The notes: a model not told the origin generated them from the sequence alone. Shown: positions 1-9,505, counted from the first letter of the stretch. The stretch is DNA of 64,000 nt from Candidatus Defluviibacterium haderslevense (GCA_016712225.1 JADJRL010000003.1:1625501-1689500), one strand, 5' to 3'. Program-made: numbers and translations.

Positions 1-618
1 CAAAAAGAAAATGGAAAAGTCATGAAAGAATTTGCCTATCCCATTTATTTTAGAAATGTTACAGAAGAAAAAAAGCCAGCAGAAGGCGCTACAATTGCTG
101 TATGGAGTACCAACCTTAGTCAATCCATCAATCCGGCATGGGTTATCATCTTGACACCATTAGTCGTTGCACTTTTTACCAGATTAAGACGTCGGGGAAA
201 AGAACCTAGCACCCCAACAAAAATTGCCATGGGTTTATTCATTTCTGCAATATCAGTATTATTTATGGTGGCGGCTGTTGCGATGACCAATAATGGAATG
301 AATAAAGCAAGTGTAATGTGGTTAATTATGGGATATGGAGTAATTACTATTGGCGAATTATTCTTAAGTCCAATGGGTTTATCTTTAGTGTCTAAATTGA
401 GCCCTACCCGAATCACTTCGTTAATGATGGGAGGATGGTTTGTATCTACAAGTATTGGAAATAAACTATCAGGAGTACTTGCTACGCTTTGGGATACTTA
501 TGAAGACAAAACCAATTATTTTTGGTTGAATTTTGTGTTGCTGATATTTGCAAGTGTCTTGATGCTATCTATGTTACGATGGTTGAATGGAGTTATGAAG
601 GAAAAGGGAATTAATTGA
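1..618 (+). CDS. POT-family peptide transporter, C-terminal part (5' end outside window)
   Basis: C-terminal part of a proton-dependent oligopeptide transporter (POT/PTR branch of the major facilitator superfamily), which imports di- and tripeptides across the inner membrane. The frame is open from base 1, so the ATG at 22 is internal and the true start lies upstream of the window. Several hydrophobic membrane segments are visible, as is the family-typical stretch GELFLSPMGLSLVSKLSP followed by a glycine-rich helix (MMGGWFVSTSIGNKLSG). No partner genes are seen; the next gene is convergent. Family assignment is good; substrate is inferred from family. Confidence 0.85.
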   Translation, partial: QKENGKVMKEFAYPIYFRNVTEEKKPAEGATIAVWSTNLSQSINPAWVIILTPLVVALFTRLRRRGKEPSTPTKIAMGLFISAISVLFMVAAVAMTNNGMNKASVMWLIMGYGVITIGELFLSPMGLSLVSKLSPTRITSLMMGGWFVSTSIGNKLSGVLATLWDTYEDKTNYFWLNFVLLIFASVLMLSMLRWLNGVMKEKGIN

Positions 619-705
619 TTGGAATAAGGTGATTGAAATGCGTATCAACCTATTTTAATTGGTTTTTTAAAGCGTTTTATAAGAGTCCATTTTCAGAAAT
701 ACTTT

Positions 706-1587
706 TTATAAAGCACATAATAAGTTCACAGCTAAGTCCATGTTACCTTCTTCAAATAATTTGACAGCTAAATGATGACCTGAATTTATTTTGTCTATGG
801 ACTTAATTATATTTTGGCAATCAGGAAAATCTTTTAAAACTTCAAGTGCAGTGAGTTGATTGGGCAATGCTTTCAATCCACTCATATAGGCAATATGATT
901 TGCTGATAGAATATTACTCATTCTAATATGTTCCGGAAGATTTGGATACCCAACAATTGGTAAATGTTGGGATTGTGGCATTGCTAAAACTGATTTGCCA
1001 CTCGCCCTTACATAAAAAGCACGACCCATTCTACCCATTAAATCTATTTTTTGTGGATCAATCCGACTATTTTCATCTAATATAGATTCACTCACATGCA
1101 TACACACCACTTTACAGATAATTAAATGTCCCGCTCCACCTTGGTCACCTAGTGGAATGATCTCCTGAACGACACATTCCATATTAACCGGGGATTCTTT
1201 GACTAAAGGACACTTTACAAGTTCTGCAGGGACAGGAGTTAATCCCGACTGTTCGAATTCACTGATTTCTGTTGGAAAATCCACACTGCAGATCATCATC
1301 TGTCTGACGATTTCATAATTGACCACATTAACTACACATTCTTTAGACTCCATAATATTGTGCAGGGTATCCTTAGTGGTATTGCCTTCTACGCGACGAT
1401 TTGATGAAAAGACCAAGATGGGTGGATTACTGCTAAAAGCATTAAAGAAGCTGTAGGGAGCTAGATTTGTACGACCCTGAGCATCCATAGTACTCACAAA
1501 AGCAATAGGCCTGGGAGCCACTGAGCCAAGCAGATATTGATGCAGATCTGCTGTTGGTATTGTACCTGGAATTATTTTACGTTTCAT
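706..1587 (-). CDS. Flavin reductase-like (FMN-binding split barrel) protein
   Basis: Cytosolic protein of the flavin-reductase-like, FMN-binding split-barrel family. The N-terminal half carries the family signature: SVAPRPIAFVSTMDAQG at about residue 22, then NLAPYSFFNAFSSNPP and the conserved NVVNYE region. Members bind FMN and reduce flavin or act as small oxidoreductases; the substrate cannot be read from sequence. The last 90 residues form an extra helical tail seen in many Bacteroidota members. Single-gene unit, convergent with the transporter and divergent from the thioredoxin-like gene. A TACTTTTG -7 box lies 24 bp before the start. Confidence 0.82.
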   Translation of the reverse strand: MKRKIIPGTIPTADLHQYLLGSVAPRPIAFVSTMDAQGRTNLAPYSFFNAFSSNPPILVFSSNRRVEGNTTKDTLHNIMESKECVVNVVNYEIVRQMMICSVDFPTEISEFEQSGLTPVPAELVKCPLVKESPVNMECVVQEIIPLGDQGGAGHLIICKVVCMHVSESILDENSRIDPQKIDLMGRMGRAFYVRASGKSVLAMPQSQHLPIVGYPNLPEHIRMSNILSANHIAYMSGLKALPNQLTALEVLKDFPDCQNIIKSIDKINSGHHLAVKLFEEGNMDLAVNLLCAL

Positions 1588-1610
1588 ATTCTTTTCAATT
1601 AACTTTCGAA

Positions 1611-1642
1611 CAAAAGTAAATCATTCTCCCCGCCTTATAAAA
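1611..1642 (-). promoter_or_regulatory. Bacteroidota-type promoter of the flavin reductase gene
   Basis: On the minus strand TACTTTTG (plus 1611-1618) matches the TAnnTTTG -7 box. A TTTA about 19 bp upstream is a possible -33 element. The spacing suits a short leader before the start at 1587. Confidence 0.5.
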
Positions 1643-1671
1643 TGAATATCTTCAGGGTTCATTAGAACCTA

Positions 1672-2244
1672 ATGGCTTTTTTTTTATTATTCTACCAATC
1701 AAATCATCTAAATCCAGTGTCTATGAAGTCAGTTTTACTCATTGGTGGACTTATATTACTTGCCATTTTAGTGAAATATTTTTATTTTAAACCCATGTTG
1801 GTCTACGGACAGGATGCTCCTCGTTTTGAGGTCATTGATCTCGCAGGACAACCGATAAAATTAGAGGATTTTAAAGATCACTATTTGTTGATTGATTTTT
1901 GGGGAAGTTGGTGTGGACCTTGTAGAGCCGAGAATCCAATACTTGCTATGATGTATGCTAAATATAAAGACAAAGCATTTAAACAAGCTACAGGCATTAA
2001 GTTTATGAGTGTTGCCTTTGAACAAGACTCATTGCGGGCTATCAAAGCGATTAAGGAAGATGGTCTTGCCTGGCCCTATCATGTTATTCAGACTGACATG
2101 CTAAAAAGCCCAATGGCAATCCTTTTTGATATCAAAAGAATACCAACAAAATTTCTAATTAGTCCGCAAGGTAAAATATTACTTTCAGATCCAGATATCA
2201 AGGAGTTGGATGATTATTTGGCAAAAGACACCCAAAAAAACTGA
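1672..2244 (+). CDS. TlpA-like membrane-anchored thioredoxin-fold protein
   Basis: Thioredoxin-fold protein of the TlpA/ResA type, probably a thiol-disulfide oxidoreductase held on the periplasmic face of the inner membrane. One hydrophobic anchor spans about residues 19-38, followed by the redox motif WCGPC at residues 80-84 inside IDFWGSWCGPCRAENP. The cis-Pro region near RIPTKFLISPQGKI is also present. Such proteins reduce cytochrome c apoproteins or other envelope disulfides; the specific partner is unknown. An in-frame ATG at 1723 would start just before the anchor and may be the true start. Followed 39 bp later by grpE. Confidence 0.82.
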   Translation: MAFFLLFYQSNHLNPVSMKSVLLIGGLILLAILVKYFYFKPMLVYGQDAPRFEVIDLAGQPIKLEDFKDHYLLIDFWGSWCGPCRAENPILAMMYAKYKDKAFKQATGIKFMSVAFEQDSLRAIKAIKEDGLAWPYHVIQTDMLKSPMAILFDIKRIPTKFLISPQGKILLSDPDIKELDDYLAKDTQKN

Positions 2245-2283
2245 CAAATTGGCTACAATTATAGGAATGGCAAGTATATTGAG

Positions 2284-2877
2284 ATGAAAAATTATCTAAA
2301 CAAATGGTGGACTATGTTAACAGATGAAAATATAATGAAAACTGAACCTGTAAATCCTGAAAATGATGCGATGGATCTTCAGTTAGATGAGAATGAATCT
2401 TTGCAAGGTGCAGATGGTTCCTCAAAATTGTCGGAAACCGAAGCACTTAAGGAAGCATTGAATGAGCAAAAAGACAAATATCTACGACTGTTCGCTGAGT
2501 TTGACAATTATAAAAAGCGGACTTTTAAAGAAAAAATGGATACCATCCGAAACGCATCTCAGGAATTAATCCAGGAAATATTACCCGTTTTAGATGATTT
2601 CGAAAGAGCTCAGAAATGGGCAGAACAACAGAAAGATGAAAGTTTGTTTCCGGAAGGAATGCGATTATTACAGCATAAATTACAGACCATTCTTAAATCT
2701 AAAGGCTTGGAACCCATTGAATCCATTGGACAAACCTTTGACCCCAATTATCATGAAGCCATTACAGAGATAGCGGCTGGTGATGATATGAAAGGAAAAG
2801 TTGTTGATTCCATAGAACGGGCGTACACCTTGAATGACAAGATCATTCGTTTCGCAAAAGTTGTGGTAGGTAAATAA
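2284..2877 (+). CDS. grpE: GrpE nucleotide exchange factor
   Basis: Cytosolic co-chaperone that releases ADP from DnaK and so resets the Hsp70 cycle. The 197 residues show an acidic, poorly conserved N-terminus, a long helical coiled coil (about 45-100, including LRLFAEFDNYKKRT) and the C-terminal beta domain ending in the GrpE signature TLNDKIIRFAKVVVGK. Starts at internal ATGs (M11 or M17) are possible. It lies 27 bp before dnaJ, the usual grpE-dnaJ pair. dnaK is not in the window. No CIRCE element was seen upstream. Confidence 0.95.
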   Translation: MKNYLNKWWTMLTDENIMKTEPVNPENDAMDLQLDENESLQGADGSSKLSETEALKEALNEQKDKYLRLFAEFDNYKKRTFKEKMDTIRNASQELIQEILPVLDDFERAQKWAEQQKDESLFPEGMRLLQHKLQTILKSKGLEPIESIGQTFDPNYHEAITEIAAGDDMKGKVVDSIERAYTLNDKIIRFAKVVVGK

Positions 2878-2904
2878 ATTATTTAGCCTTTAGAAGAAGA
2901 TAAT

Positions 2905-4068
2905 ATGGCAAAGAAAGATTTTTATGATGTTTTAGGTGTTCCTAAAGGTGCCGACAATGACGTCATAAAAAAGGCTTATCGGAAGATAGCAATGGATACA
3001 CATCCCGATCGTAATCCGGGAGACAAGAAGGCGGAAGAACGTTTTAAGGAGGCAGCAGAAGCCTATGAGATATTGAGCAATCCGGACAAAAAAGCCAGAT
3101 ATGATCGTTATGGTCATGCTGGAGTTGATCCTCAGGCTGGTTACAGTGGCAGAAGTGGTGGAATGACCATGGATGATATTTTCGAAAATTTCGGAGACAT
3201 TTTTGGAGATAGTGGCAGTCCCTTTGAATCATTTTTTGGAGGAAGAAGTAGTGGAGGCGGAAGATCTACCGGTCAAAAAGGTTCTAATCTAAGGATCAAA
3301 GTAAGTTTGACTTTAGAAGAAATAGCAACAGGGATTAGCAAAAAAATTAAAGTTAAAAAGCAAGTAACTTGTAAAACCTGCCACGGAAGTGGTGCCAAGG
3401 ATGCTAAGTCCGTCAAAACATGCGGTACTTGTAATGGTTCAGGATATGTCCGCCAGATAAAAAACACTTTTTTAGGTCAAATGCAGACTACTACTGCTTG
3501 TCCGACTTGTAACGGTACGGGCCAACAAATTTCTGCCAATTGCGGAAATTGTAGAGGAAGTGGTTCAGAAATGGGTGAAGAAACCATAGAGATCCAAATT
3601 CCGGCAGGCATAGAAGATAATATGCAACTTTCAATGCGTGGGAAAGGTAACGCGGGATCCAATGGGGGCCCAAATGGTGATTTGTTGATCAGCATTGAAC
3701 AAAAGGAACATGAATCGTTCTCCAGAGACGGTATGAACATCCATTATGATTTGTATATCAATTTTGCAGATGCAGCTTTAGGGCATCAGATAGAAGTTCC
3801 AACCCTTAATTCAGCCGTCAAAATAAAAATACCACCAGGCACTCAAAGTGGAAAAATTTTTAGACTCAAAGGGATTGGATTGCCGGCAGTTCAAAGTTAT
3901 GAGAAAGGTGATCAATTGGTCCACATCAATATTTGGACACCAAAAACTTTAACTAATGAAGAAAAAGCCATCATGGAAAAAATGAAAACCATGACTAATT
4001 TTCAACCGCATCCTTCGTCAGAAGAAAAGGGATTTTTTGACCGGATGAAGGAGTTTTTTCATAATTAA
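2905..4068 (+). CDS. dnaJ: Chaperone protein DnaJ
   Basis: Hsp40 co-chaperone that stimulates DnaK ATPase and delivers unfolded clients. Domains in order are an N-terminal J domain with HPD at residues 33-35, a Gly/Phe-rich linker (about 75-125), a zinc-binding region with four CxxCxGxG-type motifs (CKTCHGSG, CGTCNGSG, CPTCNGTG, CGNCRGSG; roughly 155-220), then the substrate-binding domains. This is a complete type I DnaJ of normal length at 387 residues. Downstream of grpE and 3 bp before gldH, so likely one transcript. Confidence 0.97.
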   Translation: MAKKDFYDVLGVPKGADNDVIKKAYRKIAMDTHPDRNPGDKKAEERFKEAAEAYEILSNPDKKARYDRYGHAGVDPQAGYSGRSGGMTMDDIFENFGDIFGDSGSPFESFFGGRSSGGGRSTGQKGSNLRIKVSLTLEEIATGISKKIKVKKQVTCKTCHGSGAKDAKSVKTCGTCNGSGYVRQIKNTFLGQMQTTTACPTCNGTGQQISANCGNCRGSGSEMGEETIEIQIPAGIEDNMQLSMRGKGNAGSNGGPNGDLLISIEQKEHESFSRDGMNIHYDLYINFADAALGHQIEVPTLNSAVKIKIPPGTQSGKIFRLKGIGLPAVQSYEKGDQLVHINIWTPKTLTNEEKAIMEKMKTMTNFQPHPSSEEKGFFDRMKEFFHN

Positions 4069-4071
4069 TCC

Positions 4072-4536
4072 ATGAATAAGATCATTGCGTTTGTTTTATT
4101 TCTAAACTTGTTTCTATTTAGTTGTCGGGACAATTTAGTACAATCCAGTAAACATGTCGTTGATCGAGGATTATGGTATATTAACCAACCGGCGATTTTT
4201 GATTGGAGGGTAGAAGATACCTTGGCTAGTTATAATATGGTATTACAATTTAGTCATGATGTAGATTTGCCTTTTGAAAATATCTATGTAAAATGCATCA
4301 CACAGTATCCCGATAGTTCATTAAAAGAACAAGTAGTTTCATTTGATTTATTAGATCATTACGGTAAACCAAATGGTGAAATTTCAGGAAATACTTGTCT
4401 CGCAGAAATTCCTTTAATTATGAATTTTAAATATCCACAAATGGGTTCCTATCAGATTCAAATCATTCCTTATTCAAGAATCAATCCTATTTCTGGAATT
4501 CATTCATTAGAGTTAGTCATTAATAAAACGAAATAA
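4072..4536 (+). CDS. gldH: GldH-like gliding motility lipoprotein
   Basis: Predicted outer-membrane-associated lipoprotein: a hydrophobic signal with lipobox ending at Cys18 (LFLFSC). The body matches the GldH pattern: an early F-F-like beta segment, ENIYVKCITQYPDSS, a central LLDHYGKPNGEISG (the usual DxxGKWxG region) and a terminal GSYQIQIIPYSR...GIHSLELVI. In gliding Bacteroidota GldH is needed for gliding and type IX secretion. Placed directly after dnaJ with a 3 bp gap. Similarity is recognised by pattern, not alignment. No other gld genes are in the window. Confidence 0.72.
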   Translation: MNKIIAFVLFLNLFLFSCRDNLVQSSKHVVDRGLWYINQPAIFDWRVEDTLASYNMVLQFSHDVDLPFENIYVKCITQYPDSSLKEQVVSFDLLDHYGKPNGEISGNTCLAEIPLIMNFKYPQMGSYQIQIIPYSRINPISGIHSLELVINKTK

Positions 4537-4544
4537 GGTTTTGT

Positions 4545-5675
4545 CTAGTTTGGATTAAACAACAAGGCATTCATTTTTGAATATATTTCTGTATTCTCAT
4601 AGATTCCATTAAACAGTTGAGCCCCCGGACCAAAAGCAAATACAGGAATCATTGCAGCAGTATGTTTTTTAGTTGTAAATGCTGTTTTTAATTGACCCAT
4701 TATCGATCCCGGATTTATCGCAAATCCTCCTGTCTCATGATCTGCAGTAATAATCACTAAAGTGTTTTTGTCTTGTCTAGCGAAATCTAAAACGTCTCCA
4801 ATGGTTTGATTGAAATCCAACATTTCAGTAATGATGTAATCAGCTTCATTGGCATGTCCACCCCAATCGATTTGAGATCCTTCGATCATTAGAAAAAATC
4901 CTTTCTTGCGTTTATTTTTTAGAAATTGGATCGCTTTTTTGGTTGCAAGGGGTAAATAAGTTCTTCCTTTCGATACAGGCAGTGGATCACCATCAGCAGT
5001 GAAATAACATAATTTGTCTACTTCAGGAAATGTAAATTGTTCTAAATCATTTTGAAAATAATCAGTAACCGTATAACCACTATCAATCATCGTTTGTATC
5101 AAATCAATAGAATCTGTTTTACGTCTTGTAAAATATTTTTGACCACCACCAATTAATAAATTACTATTCGATTTCAACATGTCTTTAGCGATATCTTCAT
5201 AATTATCCCGATCCTTTTGATGTGCATAAAATGCTGCCGGTGTAGCATGAACTATCGTGGAGGTTACTACCAGTCCAGTTGCCATATCTTTGGAGGTAGC
5301 TTTATCCATAATGGTCCCTACATATCTTCCAAAAGTATCCAGACCTAGATACCCATTTTTTGTTTTGATACCTGATGCAAAAGCGGTGGCTCCTGCTGCT
5401 GAATCAGTAATTAAATCATCTGCTGAATAGGATTTATGAATCCCAATATTGGTGCATCGTTCCAATTCTAAACAATTATTATTCATATACATTCCCGCAG
5501 TGATTTGGCCCAATCCCATACCATCACCTATCATTAGGATGATATTTTTTGGTCTATCAATTTTTAAATTGGCATATTCACTTTTTGGTATTACCTGATT
5601 CGCATTGATCTGTTTTTTAGGAGCAGCGCAACTCATCAAAAAACAAATGATGATGAAGAGATTTATTTTTTTCAT
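4545..5675 (-). CDS. Alkaline phosphatase (PhoA-type), lipoprotein
   Basis: Metal-dependent phosphomonoesterase of the alkaline phosphatase superfamily, exported as a lipoprotein (lipobox LMSC, Cys16). Visible metal and catalytic motifs are MIGDGMG (Asp51), DSAAGATAFASG with the nucleophile Ser92, IEGSQIDWGGHANE for zinc binding and ADHETGGFAI. The sequence is complete at 376 residues, somewhat shorter than E. coli PhoA. It would release phosphate from organic phosphoesters in the envelope. Convergent with gldH and 7 bp downstream of dprA, so it may be co-transcribed with dprA. Confidence 0.93.
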   Translation of the reverse strand: MKKINLFIIICFLMSCAAPKKQINANQVIPKSEYANLKIDRPKNIILMIGDGMGLGQITAGMYMNNNCLELERCTNIGIHKSYSADDLITDSAAGATAFASGIKTKNGYLGLDTFGRYVGTIMDKATSKDMATGLVVTSTIVHATPAAFYAHQKDRDNYEDIAKDMLKSNSNLLIGGGQKYFTRRKTDSIDLIQTMIDSGYTVTDYFQNDLEQFTFPEVDKLCYFTADGDPLPVSKGRTYLPLATKKAIQFLKNKRKKGFFLMIEGSQIDWGGHANEADYIITEMLDFNQTIGDVLDFARQDKNTLVIITADHETGGFAINPGSIMGQLKTAFTTKKHTAAMIPVFAFGPGAQLFNGIYENTEIYSKMNALLFNPN

Positions 5676-5682
5676 GAGATGA

Positions 5683-6792
5683 TTAAATAGTTAAAGTATA
5701 TTTTTTTCCGGGTAAACTTCTGATAGCATTTTTGAATTCTAAATTTAAAAGATGCGATGCCAATTCACCGGGTGTAAAATTTAAATGCTGATGAAATTGA
5801 TCTATGTGTGGTTCAGAATATTGTTTGATTAAATTGATGATGATTTCTTCATCTTCTGTAAAATCAATAAATAATTCTTTTTGCATTTTTCGAGTTGCAT
5901 TTTGCAAATCTTGATCCCAACGCAATAGTTGGATTAGGTCTTCACCGGTTTCGATTAAACTCGCTTTATTATTTTTTAACAAATGTAAACATCCACTTGA
6001 ATACGTATCACCCACTCTGCCTGGATAAGCAAATACATCTTTATTGTATTCATTCGCATACTCAGCAGTTATCATACTACCGCCATCTCGCTTCGTTTCT
6101 ACGATTACAACAGCATCTGCCATACCAGCAACGATTCTGTTTCGCATAGGAAAATTCTCACGATCAGGATTTGTATTACTTGGAAATTCTGTAAGTAAGC
6201 CTCCTGATAAAGTCATTTTTTCTGCCAAATGATAGTTCTCTTGTGGATATATTCTATCGAGACCATGCGCTAAAACACCTACAGTATTCATGTGCTCTTG
6301 CAGAGAGTTTTTGTGAGCAGTAGTATCTACTCCATGTGCCAAACCACTTACAATGAGTACACCATAGGGTTGTAGTGATTTAATTAATTGTTGGGTTAAT
6401 TGTTTCCCATATTCCGTAATGCGTCTGGTTCCAACTATAGATACGACCCGTTCAGCATTAAGATTGATATTTCCTCTGAAATAAAGAAGTATTGGAGCAT
6501 CCGGATAGTGTTTCAATCTGGATGGATATTTTTCATTTAAAAAAAACAAAACTTCGATTCGCTGTGCATCTATAAATTTCATTTCTTCTTCAGCTTTTAC
6601 AAGAGCATCAGATTTGATAATTTGATTTGCGACATGTTCTCCAACACCAGGAATTTTCATTAATCGATGTTTTTTTTCTAGAAAAACAGCTTCGGAGCTA
6701 CCGCAATAACTAATAAGAGATTTACCTAGGATTGGGCCTACGGAATCAATTTTAGTGATAGCAATATTGTAAAGGAGTTCAGAGGGTTTCAT
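5683..6792 (-). CDS. dprA: DNA-processing protein DprA
   Basis: Single-stranded DNA-binding protein that loads RecA on incoming DNA during natural transformation. It has an N-terminal helix-hairpin-helix-like region (LMKIPGVGEHVANQI), a Rossmann core with VSIVGTRRITEYG and IVSGLAHGVDTTAHK, then GGLLTEFP and FPMRNRIVAGMADAVVIVE, and a C-terminal winged-helix (about 305-369). The 369 residues are the normal length. Four bases separate it from the upstream membrane protein gene, so the two are probably one operon. Confidence 0.95.
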   Translation of the reverse strand: MKPSELLYNIAITKIDSVGPILGKSLISYCGSSEAVFLEKKHRLMKIPGVGEHVANQIIKSDALVKAEEEMKFIDAQRIEVLFFLNEKYPSRLKHYPDAPILLYFRGNINLNAERVVSIVGTRRITEYGKQLTQQLIKSLQPYGVLIVSGLAHGVDTTAHKNSLQEHMNTVGVLAHGLDRIYPQENYHLAEKMTLSGGLLTEFPSNTNPDRENFPMRNRIVAGMADAVVIVETKRDGGSMITAEYANEYNKDVFAYPGRVGDTYSSGCLHLLKNNKASLIETGEDLIQLLRWDQDLQNATRKMQKELFIDFTEDEEIIINLIKQYSEPHIDQFHQHLNFTPGELASHLLNLEFKNAIRSLPGKKYTLTI

Positions 6793-6796
6793 TGTG

Positions 6797-8665
6797 TTAT
6801 TTAGGGATCAGGTTTATTTGGTTTAATAGATTTTGTGCCATAGTTCTGTAATCTGATGCATCTTTAGCAGAAACACCGGCACTTCCTGCATAGGTCGTAT
6901 ATATTTCTGAAAGTTGTTTTAATATTTCGGGATTGTTTGGGTTCAGTTCTTTTGCAGACGTTAAATATTGGATTGCAAAATCATATCTCCTCTTTTTCTT
7001 ATACAAAACATCATAACCTATTTGTCTGTAGAAAGGTAATAAGACAGATGCATTGGATGGATTTTTATTTAAATATGCGAGATAATCATTTACAAATGTT
7101 AAATCGGGTCTTCGTTCTACGACCGGTATGATGCCTTTTAAAAATGCTGCAGTATTATTATCTTTTTTATGCCATTCAGCGAGAATACCTGCTTTCATAT
7201 TTAGGCCCTGACCATAATCAGGAAATATTTTAAGCGACTTATCCATGTATTGATCTGCTATGGTAAGATATTCATACTTTTTAGTTTGATCTTTTTCGTT
7301 TTGATATAATTGAAAATAAGATACCCCGGCGAACATATTAATACGGGCACTGTTTTGAGAAATATTTGCACCGGAAATATTTAAGCTAAATCCATCCTTC
7401 CAATCAGGCACTCGAGTAACCGTCTTGAAAGTATACCCGATAAAAAGTAAACTAAATAAAAGAATGCTGGAATATTGATACAATCGATTTTGATTCATTA
7501 TCGATTGGTAACCATAATGAGAAATTAATAAAATAAAACCTATAGAAGGCATAAATAAAAAGCGCTCATTCATGAATGTTCCTACTGGAAAAATAAAATT
7601 GGAAACAATCGAAATGGTAATAATAAAATAACTGACACAATAGAAAAAGATGGGTTGTGATTTTCTTTTTTTGAAAGCTAAAAAGAGAATGGTCAAAATC
7701 AGGATTATGGATATTATAAAAGGGATACTCGTAAGTCCCATTTTTTGAACATGGTAGGGATAATAATCATGAGTCAGAGGATGTGGAAAAATCAGTAATT
7801 TAATATACCAACCTATGGTAAAAATAATTGTAGCAAATTTTTCACTGGACTTCATTCCAATAAAAGGATCATTCATTAAGTCAGTAATTTTTACACCACT
7901 GTTAAAAAAATATCCAATGACTTCTGTTCGGATGATCAAAAAAATTAGGGCAACAACTAGGAGTGGCCATGTTTTTCGAATGGCGGAGAATAATGTAACA
8001 TTTCTAAAAACTACTAGCGTCAAGGGCACTATAGCCAAATAAGTAATGGCATTTTCTTTTGATAATAAGGCAAAGAAAAAAGAAATACTAGCTTTCCAAA
8101 TGTTCGATAATTGTTTTGAGTCGTAGTATTGAATAAATTGAAAGAGCGCAATGAGTGAAAACAAAAGACACATGATTTCATCTCTACCCTTAATATTGGC
8201 GACAGCTTCTGAATGAATGGGATGGGCAATAAATAATAGACTGGCTATTAATGCCAGATATATACCCGCATCCTTATTGGCTATGATTTTTAGATTTATA
8301 ATGAGTCGATAAAAAAACCATCCGCACAAAGCATATAATAGAATATTAATAAAATGACTGATTCCTGGTTTTTTACCAAATATGGAATGTTCAATGGCGA
8401 AACTGACTAAAGAAAGTGGTCTATATCTGGCACCGGCAACTAAATTCTTCTGTTCTCCGAAATAACCCGTAAATGTTTCTTTTGATAATATGTCCCAAAT
8501 GCCATTTACTCCCTTGGCTACAAATTTATTTTCATCGACTACAATGGTATCATCTAGAACATATCCATAATGAAGGGATTGGCCATAAATCAAAAAGCTT
8601 AACAGCAAAATCAACAAGCCATGAACCCAACTTAATTTTAAAATTCCTTGAATAGACCAAGCCAT
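6797..8665 (-). CDS. Polytopic membrane protein with C-terminal TPRs (GT-C/TMTC-like)
   Basis: Integral membrane protein with about ten hydrophobic segments (residues 1-430) and a soluble C-terminal half with TPR-like helices. An early loop carries YVLDDTIVVDEN and, further on, ARYRPLSLVSFAIEHSIFG, the features of GT-C-fold glycosyltransferases with TPR tails such as the eukaryotic TMTC O-mannosyltransferases. A DD pair in the first loop is the usual GT-C catalytic/lipid-sugar site. The role may be glycan transfer to exported proteins; donor and target are unknown. Upstream of dprA with a 4 bp gap. Confidence 0.75.
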   Translation of the reverse strand: MAWSIQGILKLSWVHGLLILLLSFLIYGQSLHYGYVLDDTIVVDENKFVAKGVNGIWDILSKETFTGYFGEQKNLVAGARYRPLSLVSFAIEHSIFGKKPGISHFINILLYALCGWFFYRLIINLKIIANKDAGIYLALIASLLFIAHPIHSEAVANIKGRDEIMCLLFSLIALFQFIQYYDSKQLSNIWKASISFFFALLSKENAITYLAIVPLTLVVFRNVTLFSAIRKTWPLLVVALIFLIIRTEVIGYFFNSGVKITDLMNDPFIGMKSSEKFATIIFTIGWYIKLLIFPHPLTHDYYPYHVQKMGLTSIPFIISIILILTILFLAFKKRKSQPIFFYCVSYFIITISIVSNFIFPVGTFMNERFLFMPSIGFILLISHYGYQSIMNQNRLYQYSSILLFSLLFIGYTFKTVTRVPDWKDGFSLNISGANISQNSARINMFAGVSYFQLYQNEKDQTKKYEYLTIADQYMDKSLKIFPDYGQGLNMKAGILAEWHKKDNNTAAFLKGIIPVVERRPDLTFVNDYLAYLNKNPSNASVLLPFYRQIGYDVLYKKKRRYDFAIQYLTSAKELNPNNPEILKQLSEIYTTYAGSAGVSAKDASDYRTMAQNLLNQINLIPK

Positions 8666-8692
8666 AAATCATTTTTCACCAGCAAATTTAGA

Positions 8693-8700
8693 CTAGATTC
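8693..8700 (-). promoter_or_regulatory. -7 box (TAAATTTG) of the TMTC-like/dprA/phosphatase unit
   Basis: Minus strand TAAATTTG is an exact TAnnTTTG match, 28 bp upstream of the start at 8665. No good TTTG -33 box at 19-21 bp. Confidence 0.45.
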
Positions 8701-8764
8701 CTTTAACTCACATATTATGAAAGAATTAATATTAAAAATAAAAATATATTATTCATGGTTTCAA

Positions 8765-8772
8765 TACATTTG
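8765..8772 (+). promoter_or_regulatory. -7 box (TACATTTG) of the 8795 gene
   Basis: Plus strand TACATTTG is an exact TAnnTTTG match, 22 bp before the ATG at 8795. The -33 element is not convincing. Confidence 0.45.
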
Positions 8773-8794
8773 TTGTTGAAATTTTTATCACACC

Positions 8795-9475
8795 ATGTCC
8801 AATAGAAATTACTCTAGTCTTATAGCATTCTTGTGTATGATTGTGAACTTTGAGCTATTTGGGCAATTTAATTTTCAAGTAGGGTATGATTTGGCGGGCA
8901 TCCAATGTGCTCATTTAAACAATGTTTTGCAGCAATATCAAGACCAGAAAACATGGATGACTGACCCAATTGGGAGGGCCAAAGTGTTGAATGGAATTCA
9001 AGCCGGAATACGTTATCAGAAAGGGGATTTAGCTGTTTTAGGAACTTGGCGGAATAAATTAGCTAGAATAAAAGGTGAAGGAATAGATCCTATTTCAAAT
9101 ACATCGACCAGTAAAGAACTCTTTTATAAGCTCCAAAGCTTCATGTTCGGAATAGAGACTCGAAATTATTGGCTAGGTGTTGGAGCAAGTATTGATTATA
9201 CCTTGTTGGGTATGAAAGATAGGACATCCGGGGATAATTCTAAGATTAGGGTGTTAAATGATCATTCCTTGGGGAGTCATTTTATGCTTAATTTTAACAT
9301 GCCTACCAATGGTAATCTAGGAATCTGCTTTCAACTATATTATGCAACTCAATGGCGGTTTTTTGATATAAAACCTTTGGCAGATCATTTGAATATTGCT
9401 ATACTGCCTTCAAATACCCAAGAAAAAATAGACCAATTTGGTGTTTCGATTATATTCAACAATGGTCCCCAATAA
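8795..9475 (+). CDS. Uncharacterised exported protein, probable outer-membrane beta-barrel
   Basis: No family recognised. The 226 residues begin with a signal peptide (hydrophobic core about 9-22, probable cleavage after LFG). The rest alternates short amphipathic strands with aromatic ends (FQVGYDLAGIQCAH, NYWLGVGASIDYTLLG, MLNFNM, LGICFQLYYATQW) and ends FGVSIIF, typical of small 8-10-stranded outer-membrane barrels in Bacteroidota. Single gene, divergent from the TMTC-like operon. The barrel call is inference from pattern. Confidence 0.6.
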   Translation: MSNRNYSSLIAFLCMIVNFELFGQFNFQVGYDLAGIQCAHLNNVLQQYQDQKTWMTDPIGRAKVLNGIQAGIRYQKGDLAVLGTWRNKLARIKGEGIDPISNTSTSKELFYKLQSFMFGIETRNYWLGVGASIDYTLLGMKDRTSGDNSKIRVLNDHSLGSHFMLNFNMPTNGNLGICFQLYYATQWRFFDIKPLADHLNIAILPSNTQEKIDQFGVSIIFNNGPQ

Positions 9476-9505
9476 AAAAAATAGTTGAATATTTAAAACA
9501 ATTCT

